A DNA stretch of 64,000 nucleotides, from the NCBI GenBank assembly GCA_027886185.1, contig WOAB01000157.1, positions 372,001 through 436,000 of the forward strand. Direction: 5' to 3'. A program made the position numbers and the translations under genes. Below, in pieces: positions 36,999-47,400 of this stretch (position 1 is the stretch's first letter; each line of letters starts with the position of its first letter). The DNA is from Rheum nobile. Its lineage: Eukaryota > Streptophyta > Magnoliopsida > Caryophyllales > Polygonaceae. The notes under the pieces were generated by a model. That model ran no database searches, had not been told where the DNA came from, and was given only the letters and a program-made list of their open reading frames with translations.

Positions 36999-37934
36999 AG
37001 CAAGGTATTGCTCGAAATTTTGGCTTTAAAGTAAGAAAAATCAGTCTTGCAAGCCTAGACATCCAACCCTAGGTCTTGCGTCTTAGTGTCTTGTGTTGAG
37101 TCTTTGCTTCGCTTGTTTTGTATCCTTGCTTTTCCTTGTTTTCTTTGAGTCGTGTGTGTTGAATTTCTTGAGTTCATTGGCTGTAATTCTGAGCGGAAAA
37201 ACCAAGGGAGAGGCCGAGATTGTGAGAATCTTCAAGTTGTTGCCTAGATCCTACAATTTAGGGTGATCTTCTAGGTTGTTGTGGGCCGCATATCTGGTTG
37301 TTGCAGCACCTGTTTTTGCTCTTTTTTTGTTGCTTAATTTGTGGTCAAGTTATTAAAAATTGTTTGAGTCCTTGGTCGTCTTCCTTTGCTGCAAACGATC
37401 CTTGAATTTGAATGACACTTGCGTTTGAATTAGGCCTCAACGTCCAGGATACGGGAAAGGCTCAATTGCTCTTATTTGGGTTGTGTTGTTCAAGTTGTAA
37501 ACATCACATTGCTGTTGTAGACGCCCCCATTCAATCCAAAAAAAAAGACAAAGCATTGCATTGCATTTGAGTCAAGAAAAAGTGGTTGTATCCAGAAAAA
37601 CTCGGCTAGCTAAAGAGTGAATGCCATAGAAAAAGTGGATCAACATTTGACAAAGTTCAAAAATAAAATTTGATGCATTTAGACGTGTGATTCAATTCAG
37701 TTTTGTACACAAAGTTCTCCATTTGTAAGGCAATTGAGCTTAGTAGCTTCCTTGGCGTTGCTTGCTTTGATTGTTGTTCAAGTGTCTCAAGTTCTTTGTG
37801 TCGTTTGTTGCTACTTCTTTTGTTCATTTGGTTGAGTCTAGGAACCTTAAGCCTAGCCAAATTAGGAGTGCTTTCTTGGCTGAAAAGTCTTGCCTTTAAA
37901 TCAAGTTTAGAGCTCCTTTCTAGCTTAGGATCCA
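36999..37934 (+). other. Leader of the gag-only element
   Basis: About 0.9 kb of T-rich noncoding sequence between the primer site and the gag-like frame. Opposite-strand frames here are not supported. Confidence 0.6.
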
Positions 37935-38939
37935 TTGAGTAGTTTGGTGTCTTTGAGGACTTCTTGCTTGGCTGCCTTTTGTTGTCTATTTCATGTCAAG
38001 GACGGGTCAAGACAAGAACTAAAGGAGATGTCTAGCATGAGCCACACTCCCCGAAAGGACTTCTTCTACTTTCGGGCACATGGAGCATCATATAGGGAGG
38101 CTCGCTATCTTGCTCAACAAGAAGCTAATCCATACCTGAGCATATCCCAAAGAATAGAGAGAGTGCCTCAACTGCCCCGGGTTAGAGCACGTGACATCGT
38201 GTGTGTCATGTGTGAAGGGAGAGGCCACTTAGCGGATATTTGTCCTAACCAATACTACACTTACAAAGACGAAGGGTCCTTTGAGAGTGAATCCTTGGTT
38301 GATACTTGTAAGGATGAGGACGTCCGGAAGAGCCGTTGTGCTAGCTACACTTCTCAAGTGAAAGACGTCAAAGAGGATCCGCCTAAGGTTCTTGATTCCA
38401 TGAAGCAGAATTTGGCGGTTAAAGACGAGGATGTTTTGGACAACGACTTGGTTGAAGAAGAGTCTAAAGACGAGGATGTTCTTGCTACTGAACCACCTTT
38501 GTCAATGGCCAACAGAGAGGAGCTTGAACTAAAGGAAAAAGAGGAGGACGTTGTAGAAATATCTCCTTCGCCTACAAGGAGCAAGCATCGACCCACCATT
38601 GCGCGAAGCTCACTAAATTCTTTGGCTACTCTATGGATGGATGCAACACCTATGATTCCCTCGTACTTACCATTCTTACTCCAAGAAGAGGTCGATGCAA
38701 TAGATGTTAAGCCTTCCGAGGAAATAGATTTTGGCCATGAAAAGGAGAAGACTCATCTAAAGGAAGTATCACTTGTCTCTACTTTTCTTATTCCTTTCCC
38801 TTTGCTTGAATATGAATATTTTTCTAGGGGTAGAGAATCTCATGTGCTAAATTCTTTTTTTGCATGTAGAACTAGATACGCATGTGTGCATCATTGCTCT
38901 CATTCTCAATTCTTGTTGCATACGAGATATCATGTTTAA
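37935..38939 (+). CDS. Gag-like protein with one CCHC zinc knuckle
   Basis: 334 codons open from 37935; a later ATG at 38029 (SMSHTPRKDFFYF...) could be the true start. A single CX2CX4HX4C knuckle, CVMCEGRGHLADIC, lies near codon 90. It follows a short basic region and precedes a long acidic region rich in Lys, Asp and Glu with repeated KDEDV motifs (about codons 125-205). There is no capsid domain that I can recognise, so it is either a gag remnant or a reduced gag of a non-autonomous element. The C-terminus (after about codon 290) is Phe/Tyr/Cys-rich and probably read-through sequence. The unbroken frame suggests recent activity, or chance. Confidence 0.6.
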   Translation: MSSLVSLRTSCLAAFCCLFHVKDGSRQELKEMSSMSHTPRKDFFYFRAHGASYREARYLAQQEANPYLSISQRIERVPQLPRVRARDIVCVMCEGRGHLADICPNQYYTYKDEGSFESESLVDTCKDEDVRKSRCASYTSQVKDVKEDPPKVLDSMKQNLAVKDEDVLDNDLVEEESKDEDVLATEPPLSMANREELELKEKEEDVVEISPSPTRSKHRPTIARSSLNSLATLWMDATPMIPSYLPFLLQEEVDAIDVKPSEEIDFGHEKEKTHLKEVSLVSTFLIPFPLLEYEYFSRGRESHVLNSFFACRTRYACVHHCSHSQFLLHTRYHV

Positions 38940-38966
38940 TGCATTACTTTTGTAGATAAATATGTC

Positions 38967-39461
38967 ATGTGTATATCATGTTCCATTATTAAACAGATAT
39001 TTAGAAAAAGATTGGGCAATACTTGTGCATGGAGGTTCATTCATGGACATTCTATAGATCTAAGTAGGTTGGCTATCTCATTTACTTCTTTCTTATGTAT
39101 TTCTTGGTGCCTCACTTCCATAGTTTGCGTTTGTGCAGATTCATGTGAGTTAAGACTATTTCTAGAAGCGCATTCAGATTCAAGGATGAAACCCTTCAAA
39201 GGGGGAGGATGTTGTGACCCTGGGTCCCATCCAGGGAAGCCTAGTAAAGGTCAAGTGCGTCAAGACGAGCCACCTCCCGGGGCCATCACTAGGGCTCGAG
39301 CCAAGCACCTTCAAGAGGAGCTCAAGAAGGGCCTTACTTGCTTGGAGGCCATATCACACTTTGGAGGAATAGGCCATCACATTGGAGGCCTCGGCCACGC
39401 CACTTTCTTGCCGGCCACACCGCCGGACATCACCCTTCTTGAGGCACAACCGAGCCATTGA
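38967..39461 (+). CDS. Polyprotein C-terminal relic spanning polypurine tract and LTR start
   Basis: 164 codons open. The useful part is HSDSRMKPFKGGGCCD followed by GAITRARAKHLQEELKKG. It resembles the (D)SRTNPF-EEGG-D then GP(M/I)TRA(R/K)AK end of many plant gypsy polyproteins, where the GGG stretch is encoded by the polypurine tract and the rest by the LTR. The tract here is 39198-39209. The upstream part is not recognisable. Probably a leftover of the autonomous ancestor's pol end. Confidence 0.5.
   Translation: MCISCSIIKQIFRKRLGNTCAWRFIHGHSIDLSRLAISFTSFLCISWCLTSIVCVCADSCELRLFLEAHSDSRMKPFKGGGCCDPGSHPGKPSKGQVRQDEPPPGAITRARAKHLQEELKKGLTCLEAISHFGGIGHHIGGLGHATFLPATPPDITLLEAQPSH
39198..39209 (+). 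other. Polypurine tract of the gag-only element
   Basis: AAAGGGGGAGGA directly before the LTR start TGTTGTGACCC. Confidence 0.88.
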
Positions 39462-40283
39462 TTAGCTAACATGATTTAATTGCTTTTGTTTGGTTTTATG
39501 ACATTTTTAAGACTATAATTTAGCATTTGGCAAGTGTTTGCCTTATTTAGCCGTGTAGGGGGGCATTAGGACATTAGATGCCATTTGTTTTTAATTCTCT
39601 TGGCATTAGATGCCATTGCTTTTAATTCCCTTGGCATTAGATGCCATTTGCTCTTAATTCCTTGGCATTAGATGCCATCGCTTTCAATACCTTTGGCTGC
39701 CTATTAAGGCAAGGATTGACCAAGAATGTAAAGACACTTGAATTCAGAAATCCAGTTACATTTCTAGCATCCAAAATGCTCTCTCTCTTTTCTCTCCAAC
39801 GTCTTCATCTTCAACCTCCATCCTTGTGAGTAGCATCAAGGAAATTCACCATTGTTGGCCTTCAAGTGAGTCATATCTTGAAGAAAGCAATCTATACAGC
39901 CCCAATCTACGTTGGTGAGTCATATCCAACCTAGGAAGAGGCATATCCTTCACTAAATCCATCACCATCCATCTCCCCTCACGAATCCTATCCAAACAAC
40001 TCATCTCGCTGAATTCCTTCACGGAACTTTGTGCGACGTCTCAGTAAAATTGTCATAACTATTGATTCCGAGATCCGTTCATTCTGAAATTTGGAGAAAT
40101 TAAACTAGACTTCCAGATATAACTCCTAGATTTAGAATCACCCCATTTGGAGGTCGGAGCGCAGAGATCTAACCCGTGGAAGTCAGGCCGGAATTCTGGA
40201 ATCTGGCTGTCGTGAGACCTTGCTTTGGGAGCCATCGGAGGGCTGTCCTTGCACCGTGCCTTCATCGATCCTTTGACGCATCA
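39210..40283 (+). repeat. 3' LTR of the gag-only element (complete)
   Basis: 1074 bp, TGTTGTGACCC to GACGCATCA. It contains the coding-like GAITRARAKHLQEEL segment near 39281 and the tandem CATTAGATGCCATT units (39571-39698). It is followed by GACAATTTAG, which belongs to Tat-2. Confidence 0.88.
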
Positions 40284-40805
40284 GACAATTTAGAATAAAA
40301 GGGTTTTGTTGTATGGGTTTGAAGAACGAAATTGGATGTAGAGGATTGCTTTAAGCTTTGTGTCGTCTTGGTAATTCTTTTCCCCGGATTTAGCTCTACA
40401 TGGCCTAAATATATCCTTACCTTATTATTATTCCTTGGCCCCATTACAACCCTATATAGTCCTCATGATTTTTGTTATGTACATGGTCTTCCGTACTGGA
40501 GATTTAGGACACTTTTGCAAGCCTATGGTAGTTTAGCATTCAAAGTAGAGAATTGAGCGAAACACAAACCTAAACACATGAGTGGAGTGACTCCATTGTT
40601 TTATCCTAGTGAGGTTTAGAGTTGAGGAACTAACTACATTTATATCATTGGTTGCAAAGCATGCTATGATTGCACTTGTCTTATGTTTGGACTCTCATGA
40701 TCATTGCTCACTTGTCTCTTGGGTTGAAACAACCTTGACATATTTTGTAGATTTATAGATTGTGTACTTGCTTGAGGACAAGCAAGGGTTAAGTTTGGGG
40801 GAATT
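40284..40805 (+). other. Tat-2 3' internal end with polypurine tract
   Basis: Noncoding. It ends with CTTGCTTGAGGACAAGCAAG (a short hairpin typical of Athila/Tat 3' ends), then GTTTGGGGGAATT directly before the LTR. Comparable endings precede Tat-1 (4547-4560) and Tat-3 (58347) LTRs. Confidence 0.8.
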
Positions 40806-42291
40806 TGATAACATCTATTTCATATTGTTTAGGACATGCATTTAGGCCATAGTTTAGGAATTTTCACATTTATTATCTTGCATTTATAGCTAGTTGCATC
40901 GTTTTCTTTAGTTTAGATGTCTACATTAGTTTCTATGTGATTTCAGGTAAATTGGTGGAATTTTGAGGTGCACTACAAGGCATGGACGTCATAGGAGGGT
41001 TCTCTAGAGCAAAGTGAGTGGACTACACTAGCCAAAGAGAAGAATTAGGGTGCCAATAAGATGTGCAAAGTCGATTACAAAGACGAACGAAGGAGAATAA
41101 TTTTTTGCAGGTCAGCACGGTTTGTAACAAATCGTGCTGACTTACAGCTCATTCAAAGGAAGCTTCTGCAATGTGGCACGGTTTGCTACAAACCGTGCCA
41201 CAAACCGTGTTGCCCCTCCGTTGAAGTTCTGTAAACTTGCACGGTTTGTGACAAACCTTACCAATTCACCCGCAACCTAGATTTAAAATTTTTTGACCCT
41301 TTTTTATTTTATGATGGTATAAATACTTTTTCTAGGATTTTTTGGCAGCCTCCTCTGTCCCTTTTTGCCACTCTATCTAGCCCTAGGTGTTTTTGGAGTT
41401 CTTTTGAAGATTTCTGAAGATTGGAGACTGTTTCCTTGGATTTGTTCAAGTATTTCTTTTCTTCTAATCTAGTTGAATGATTTCTATTGTTCAAATGATG
41501 TTTTTGATTGTTTGTCCAAGAATGTTTGGCTAATTCTTTAATTCTAGGGTTGCGGTGATCCCAATAATGAATTGGTAGACTTGTGGATGATATTTGTCTA
41601 AATTGAAATGTGAAACCTTGTTTGATTCAATTCTAGAGTTGTCAATGCAATTGATGAATGTTGATTAGATTTCTATTAGGTTTGAGTCTGAAAGGAGATA
41701 ACCTTAATAGATAACTCAGATAGGATATGAGTTTGAAAGGAGATTACTTTATCTGATCACTAGGAATTGAACCTGATTACTATTTGTGTGACATCAACCT
41801 AATCACTCTTTTGAAATCCTAAGCTATCATAGAAACCCTAGGTTTGCCTGGACTTAGCGGAGCGCAACAACGAATGTTAACCCAGTTTGACCCTAGATTC
41901 TAAGTGCCCAAACGGTCTAAATTTAATTCGCTCTGCGCGACAGCGATTGTTAGTTAGAAATTAGGCACATCTATTATCGTCTGAGAAGTTAGTAGAGACT
42001 TTGATAGCTTACTTTCAGGCAAGTTCAGACTATTTTCAGACAGATACCCATAAGTTTACCAAGACATTATTGTGGGGATCCCCAGTCCAAGAATCTTCTC
42101 TTTAATTGTTTACAATCATCTTTGCAGTGCTTGTTTCTTATTTTCTTAGTTATTAATCAAACGAATTCCCCTTCTTATGGGTTAGCTTACCGATTTAAGA
42201 TACAAAACATACTACATAGTCCTCGTTGGGAATGACACTTGAAAAACTACAACTGATCACATACGCTTGTGGGTAGGTTTTTGTTTTATCA
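40806..42291 (+). repeat. Tat-2 3' LTR
   Basis: 1486 bp, TGATAACATC to TTTTATCA. Its length is nearly the same as the Tat-1 (1488-1497) and Tat-3 (1492) LTRs. It has a palindrome array at 41113-41260 and a TATA box, TATAAATA, at 41318, followed by a CTTTTTCTAGG start-region motif like that of Tat-1 (CTCTTTCTAGG). The 3' half is AT-rich with no gene. Confidence 0.88.
41113..41260 (+). repeat. Palindrome array in Tat-2 LTR
   Basis: Three inverted repeats with the arms GCACGGTTTGT and ACAAACCGTGC around one base: 41113-41139 (one mismatch), 41175-41199 (perfect arms) and 41239-41260 (right arm degraded). A half unit (CACAAACCGTG) follows the second. It lies 308-455 bp from the LTR start and 58 bp upstream of the TATA box. 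Confidence 0.85.
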
Positions 42292-42440
42292 GTGAACTAG
42301 TTTAATTTACACAATTTATTTCCGAGTTATGGAGTTTATTATGCAAGAATATTCTTATTAAGGAAAATAATGGAGAATTATTTCCTCTTGGATATTTCTA
42401 GTTAGTTTTTAAGTTTTGTATAATACTTTGGGTTTTAGTT

Positions 42441-42471
<31 letters not shown>

Positions 42472-42630
42472 CATGTCAAGATACTATTTTTAGAAGCTTG
42501 AGTATTTAGAAATTATAGGAAAATAAAGAATATTATTTATGTATAATGGTATTTTTTTAATAATTTATATGTTTAAATAGTTTTTTTGGTCAGACCTAAT
42601 TTATTATCTTAACCTAACCTAATCTACCCA

Positions 42631-42638
42631 TATAAATA
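42631..42638 (+). promoter_or_regulatory. TATA box of LTR-G
   Basis: TATAAATA after CTACCCA, followed about 30 bp later by a CT-rich CCTTCTCATTATCTTTCTCT stretch suited to transcription start. Confidence 0.6.
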
Positions 42639-44318
42639 CTAATTTTCGTTCAAACCCTAGCCTTCTCATTATCTTTCTCTTCTCAACCTCCATCTGTCCT
42701 ATTTGCGCAGCACAACAGAAGATCGATCTGGGTACGTTACTAAATTTGAAAAATTCTGAGCATTTTATGGACATGAGGTGACAATAGTAGGGAGCATGTT
42801 TGTAAAATTTCATGGTATTTGGATCTGTATCAAACGAAATAAAGTAAACAAGTGATTCTCGGTATTCATGGAAAATTGGATAGAACGACATAATATGGAA
42901 ATTCATTATAAATTTAGTTTAGATCGAAATTGGGTGTATGATATGTTAATAGACTCGTCTTGGAGCCTAGTTTCTGTATACTGAATTTCATGATTTGTGA
43001 TGAGGTTATGGTTTTGTATGCAAAACCGAGTTAGGGTTCGAATTTGGAAACTAAGTTATATCATTGGAGTGTATTGTACATATCTTTTTAGATTGAAGTC
43101 TGATTAAGATGATTCTTGAGGCATTATGTTCGTAACGTTCAAGGCCATTATTCTGGTAAATTTGAGGATTTTAGGACGTCATTTGGTGTAGGTTTTATAT
43201 TTTTCAAGTTCACTCTAAGATGTTGAAATTTGAGATCTTTCATTTATAAGTGTGTTTTCAATGGTTTTTGTTGATTTGTGGTGGTGTACTTCTATGGCTT
43301 GTTTAGGCCAGGTTATGGCTGACGATCGCTCTTCATTGGATATTATTTTCTTGGTTTTGAGGTATGTTTCCCAAGACTTATTTAGTTGAATGCCTTGGCA
43401 TGGCCTGCATGAAGATTGCATTTCTGGATTCTATTTGCAATTACTGTGTTTCCTTGTTCGGTGACTTAGCTGAAATGTGTGAATGTTTTTTGTGGCTATC
43501 TCTTTCATGTTTCTTAGTTGTGGCAGATAATATGTTAGGATTGTGGTTTAGCCTCTCATGGCAGAACATGTGTTGCTTGTATGCATGACATTATTATGGT
43601 TGGAAATTTGTGTATCTTTGTTGTGTGTTGGGTGTGTTGTGTTCTGTGTTATGTGTGTGTGGGTGTGGTGTGTTATGTTTGTTATTTTGTGTGTTGTTAC
43701 TAAATCGTGATTCCGCTGTGTTCGTTTGATTATTTTAGTAATATACTCTAATGTGCATTTAAGCTTTGGTTAAACTTTGTTTATAATTTTTCTGTTTAGG
43801 TTTGTGATTTGATTGCGGGTTCATTGCTGAGATCCCAATTACTAACTCGGGTTACTCTGGGGTTTTCTGTTGGTTCCATTGGTTTTTTAGTTACAGGTTT
43901 TCAGCTTGTACAGTTTGATAGCGAGATGAAGGAGTTTGAGGTGCTCGATAGTGGTGCAAGATTAGGCTATGGGGCTTTCTTTTGTATTTCTTTGTGTACT
44001 TTGATGTTGTTATTGAGTCTAGTTGACCTTTTTGTTGAAATTTAATTTGTAATTGCGATCCTTATTGTATATTTTCTTCATGAGTTTTATTAGGTTCAAG
44101 TCTTTTAGTCGCTTCTACTATCGATGTTATTTCGTTTGTTTTCCTTCGCCTGGTGGGTTCTGGATAGAATACACGGCTGTGGCACCCCGAGTTTGGGGGT
44201 GTTACAGTTGGCGCTTCTAAGTCTTCAACTCTTACAAATGGTATCACATGCGATTATGGGTTACGAGTGTGCTTGGCCTAAAGAGCAGTTACTCAAAGAG
44301 TTTAAATGAGAGAGATAG

Positions 44319-44518
44319 TAACACCTCATATTTGAGATTGGTTTATAATAATTAAAGTGCTATCCATGTCAACAAGCTATCTTCCTTTTCAGAATTCAGG
44401 TACAGACAAATAACTATGAAGTTAGGAGTGTTAGAACGACAACAGTACATGAATGATTGTCTCATAGGAATTCCTCGTGTTAGCATGGGCTGACGCCTCT
44501 AACGCCTCGAGTCTTGCA
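44319..44518 (+). repeat. Cassandra 3' LTR with degraded 5S-like sequence
   Basis: AACACCTCATATTTGAGATT, then a degraded 5S-like segment (GAAGTTAGGAGTG, CATGAATGATTGTCTCATAG, TTCCTCGTGTTAGCA), ending GAGTCTTGCA. It aligns throughout with 31376-31551 plus 44212-44236. It is more diverged from 5S than the 5' LTR. Confidence 0.75.
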
Positions 44519-47400
44519 GAGACTATACTTGTTCAACATTTTTTTTTGATCTTGATGATATTTGTTGCAATAATGGTAGTATTATAATTTTCATGATACA
44601 TAACCTGATTACGTAACCCTATTTTGTTCGTTTTATGTATACATAATGAAAATAATGATAAAATAATTGTTTACATATAAATTGAAGTTAGTGCCAACAA
44701 CACAACTCAGTTCATCAAAATTGAGATCATTGATTGATGTTGCATTTCTACCAAGGAAATTGTTTTATTGTAGTGATGAAAATTTGAGAAAAAGTATTTT
44801 TATTAAAACTTACTTTTTCACTACATATATACAAGTTGAGATAAAATAATATTTAATTTTTTTACATGCATAGTGTTTTCAAATATAGTCAAGGTTCATG
44901 ATCAAGATTGTAGTATCGGGTCGTTGAGAGGTCCTAAAATCGGTTTCTGAATCGTAAGATTGTACATTATAACCAAAAGTATGTATTGACAACCTAATAT
45001 ATAATATGTTTTCGTATATTTAAAATACAAAAATATTATAAATATTAGGTATTTGGTAGGAGCTAATGTTATTTTTGTAGCAGAGTTATCAATCTTACTA
45101 AGATAAATGATTTACTAATTATTATAATTGAGATATAAACCTTCATCATATTTGAAGTTCTTGAATATAAAAAGTAATTTTTTGTGTTGTCATATGAGAT
45201 TTTAAAATTTTAAAACTGCATGTATAACTATTTATTACTTAAATAATTTTATACAATAGTCAACTTTATATGTACACTATTTTTGTAAGGAATCCTGGAT
45301 GAATTTTGTCATTTTATATGGATATAGACATCGAGATCACTGTAGAATTGTTGTATTATGGTCCTATTGCAAGTTGAGATTGCACTTGTTGATCCATTGG
45401 TTGTTGGATCTTATTGCTATAATGGTAGTATTGAAATCATTGTGATGAACACCAATAATTACATAAATTGGTTTTATTTTTCCACAAATACAGAATGAAA
45501 ATAAACATAAAAAAGATTTTCTCTTACAAATTGAAGCTAGTGTCAATGACATTGCCCCTGAATATGTGATTAGTCTCTCGTTCAACATCAACATATAGTT
45601 CGATTAGCATGAAAACATGCAAAGATATTGCAAATATTTGAAAGTCTATTGATACTTTGAATGGACTTAATTGAGACACAATAAAATATATGATAATTGG
45701 TTGCTTTAAGGATTAATAAGTAGAAAGATAGATGTTGACCATTCAGGCAATGTTCCTAGGATCGGAATTCCATATCAGATCTTAAGTTGCCCTTTGAATC
45801 AATTGTAAAATCAAATCGTATAATCCTAAGATTCTACAATATAACTAAATATAGTAGAAATCAACCTAATAAACGTTAACTTCTTATATTTGAAGTGAAA
45901 ACAAAAAAAATATAACATATTAGTTATCTTATGATATAAAGATGTTATATTTTTTGTATGAATACCTTAGTGGTGATTTAACAATATAATCATATCATAT
46001 TAGATAAAAGAAAAAATATGCATATAATTTATATTTTGTGTATACATATTTATCTCATAATGAAATAACTTTATATAATAAACATGTTGTATGATCGTAA
46101 AAATCGTTCATAGAATCGTCAAAATCATTTGTAGGATCGTACACAAGATCCATCTAATTTTATATTGAATTATTAATATCCTACTTTCAATAGTATTCTA
46201 CATAGAATCAAGATCGTTATACCACATTGGATCGTAGGATCATTAGAATCAAATCAGGTTTTTATCAGCATTTCACTTATGGTCTTCTTTGAATCCCAAA
46301 ACTGAAGCAACAAACCATGGGCCGTCGTTCAAGACATCTTTCAAAAGTAAATAAAACTATTATGCACAAATAACAAACTAGATTAAAAATTTGGCAAATT
46401 CAATAATACTAAATTCAAAAACCACAACATATTGTGTGTGAAATGGAAAATTAATGACTCTTGATCCTAATGAGATTACTATTTGTTAGTAACAAATAAT
46501 CTTACTTGACCTTCAAGAGAGATAGTGGTCACTAAAGTACAACCTTAAATTTAAACTTTACGAAAAGGAATCAAGTGTGTTTCTTGTAGATACATATTCC
46601 TTCTTTTCGCAAGGAGAAAGAAATAAGCAACACCATTTGATCTGCTATATGATTTTTCGTCTTCCTGTGGCTTGGTATTTTGGAAGGAAATGTCTCATGT
46701 GCATTTGGCCATGGAGAACAACAACAACTACCAATACTCTATTGAGGAAACTATTATAATAGGATCAAGGGAAAATGAGAAAAACTATCCTTCTTGAACT
46801 CAATTTTTAGAATATATATACAAGTTACGAGAGAATTATTATAAGTTCTTTATTGTCAGAGGTTTTTTCCTATACAATATATTTGTAAGATATCATTAAT
46901 GCATTTGTCATTTTATATGGTTTCAAATATCGAGATCGGTCTAAGATTATTGCGATGTGATCCCACGACAAGTTGACACCGCTATTGCTAAACATTTGAT
47001 TCTTGCATCTTGTTACGGTATTAATGTTATTCAATTAATCATGTTGAATAACAATGATTACATAACCAATTTTAATTCGTTTACAAATACACAATAAATT
47101 TAAAGATGAAGTTGTTATTAACATACAAATTGAAGTTAGTGTCAACATGACCGCAATTAATATGTGTTTTGTTTCTCATTCAAGACTAGAAGCTGATTGA
47201 GTTGACATTAGAAATTCTGCTAAGATGATGAAAAATTCTAGGATGAAGAGATAATGACCAAATTCTAGATATAGAAAGGATTGATCTCGAAAATTACTTA
47301 TAGAAGATTTTGTATTTTCCTCACCCTTAGGAGTATAGTAGTGCTCAAACCTATGATCTAGCAAGTATAAGATTTTGACTTGCTCCCCTAGACAAACACA
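44519..47400 (+). repeat. Diverged tandem repeat, about three copies, with a short conserved frame
   Basis: Three segments (about 44540-44710, 45300-45600, 46880-47200) share order and words such as GTAGTATT, AATTACATAA and AAATTGAAG(C/T)TAGTG. Further shared blocks link 44910-45050 with 45780-45960 (AATCGTAAGATT and AATCCTAAGATT). Copies 2 and 3 keep an ungapped 49-codon plus-strand frame ending at the same stop (45352-45498 and 46951-47097; ends STNTE and FTNTQ). I do not recognise the protein. It could be a degraded gene family or an AT-rich repeat. Confidence 0.45.

Larger units (their letters stand above)
36243..40283 (+). mobile_element. Non-autonomous gag-only LTR element nested in Tat-2
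   Basis: 5' LTR remnant 36243-36983, iMet primer site, noncoding leader, gag-like ORF, polypurine tract, and complete 3' LTR 39210-40283. No protease, RT or integrase. The first 334 bp of the 5' LTR are missing: the homologous point in the 3' LTR is 39544, and both sites share TATTTAG. It resembles a large non-autonomous derivative of an iMet-primed gypsy element. Confidence 0.82.
31781..42291 (+). mobile_element. Tat-2 (Athila-type) element, 5'-truncated, inside LTR-G
   Basis: Internal sequence 31781-36242 and 40284-40805, then 3' LTR 40806-42291. The 5' LTR, primer site and most of gag are absent: the left junction falls within the end of gag, joined directly to LTR-G. The order gag end, protease, RT remnant, RNase H, integrase, then an extra ORF fits the Athila group. 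A different element (36243-40283) lies in its 3' noncoding part. Confidence 0.8.
31552..44206 (+). mobile_element. LTR-G solo LTR with GTTGG target duplication, split by Tat-2
   Basis: Left part 31552-31780 (TGTAATATCCCC start), right part 42292-44206 (ending GGGGGTGTTACA); together about 2.1 kb. GTTGG precedes it at 31547-31551 and follows it at 44207-44211. No internal region belongs to it, so it is a solo LTR. The inverted copy at 30725-31304 shows the two parts are contiguous in the family. A TATA box, TATAAATA, is at 42631, followed by a pyrimidine-rich start region. An AT microsatellite lies at 42445-42470. Confidence 0.85.
31376..44518 (+). mobile_element. Cassandra TRIM element, split by nested insertions
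   Basis: The 5' LTR runs from about 31376 to 31551 and resumes at 44212-44236. The interior is 44237-44318, starting with a degenerate iMet primer site TGGTATCACATG (44239). The 3' LTR is about 44319-44518. Both LTRs share TATTTGAGATTGGTTTATAA and 5S rRNA-like sequence, the hallmark of Cassandra. Everything between 31552 and 44211 is later insertion (LTR-G plus its duplicated GTTGG). I could not find Cassandra's own target duplication, and its LTR starts are degraded. Confidence 0.75.

Noticed and set aside
43809..44045. 78-codon hydrophobic frame within LTR-G
   Set aside because: Lies in an LTR; the homologous segment at 62200-62440 does not keep the frame.
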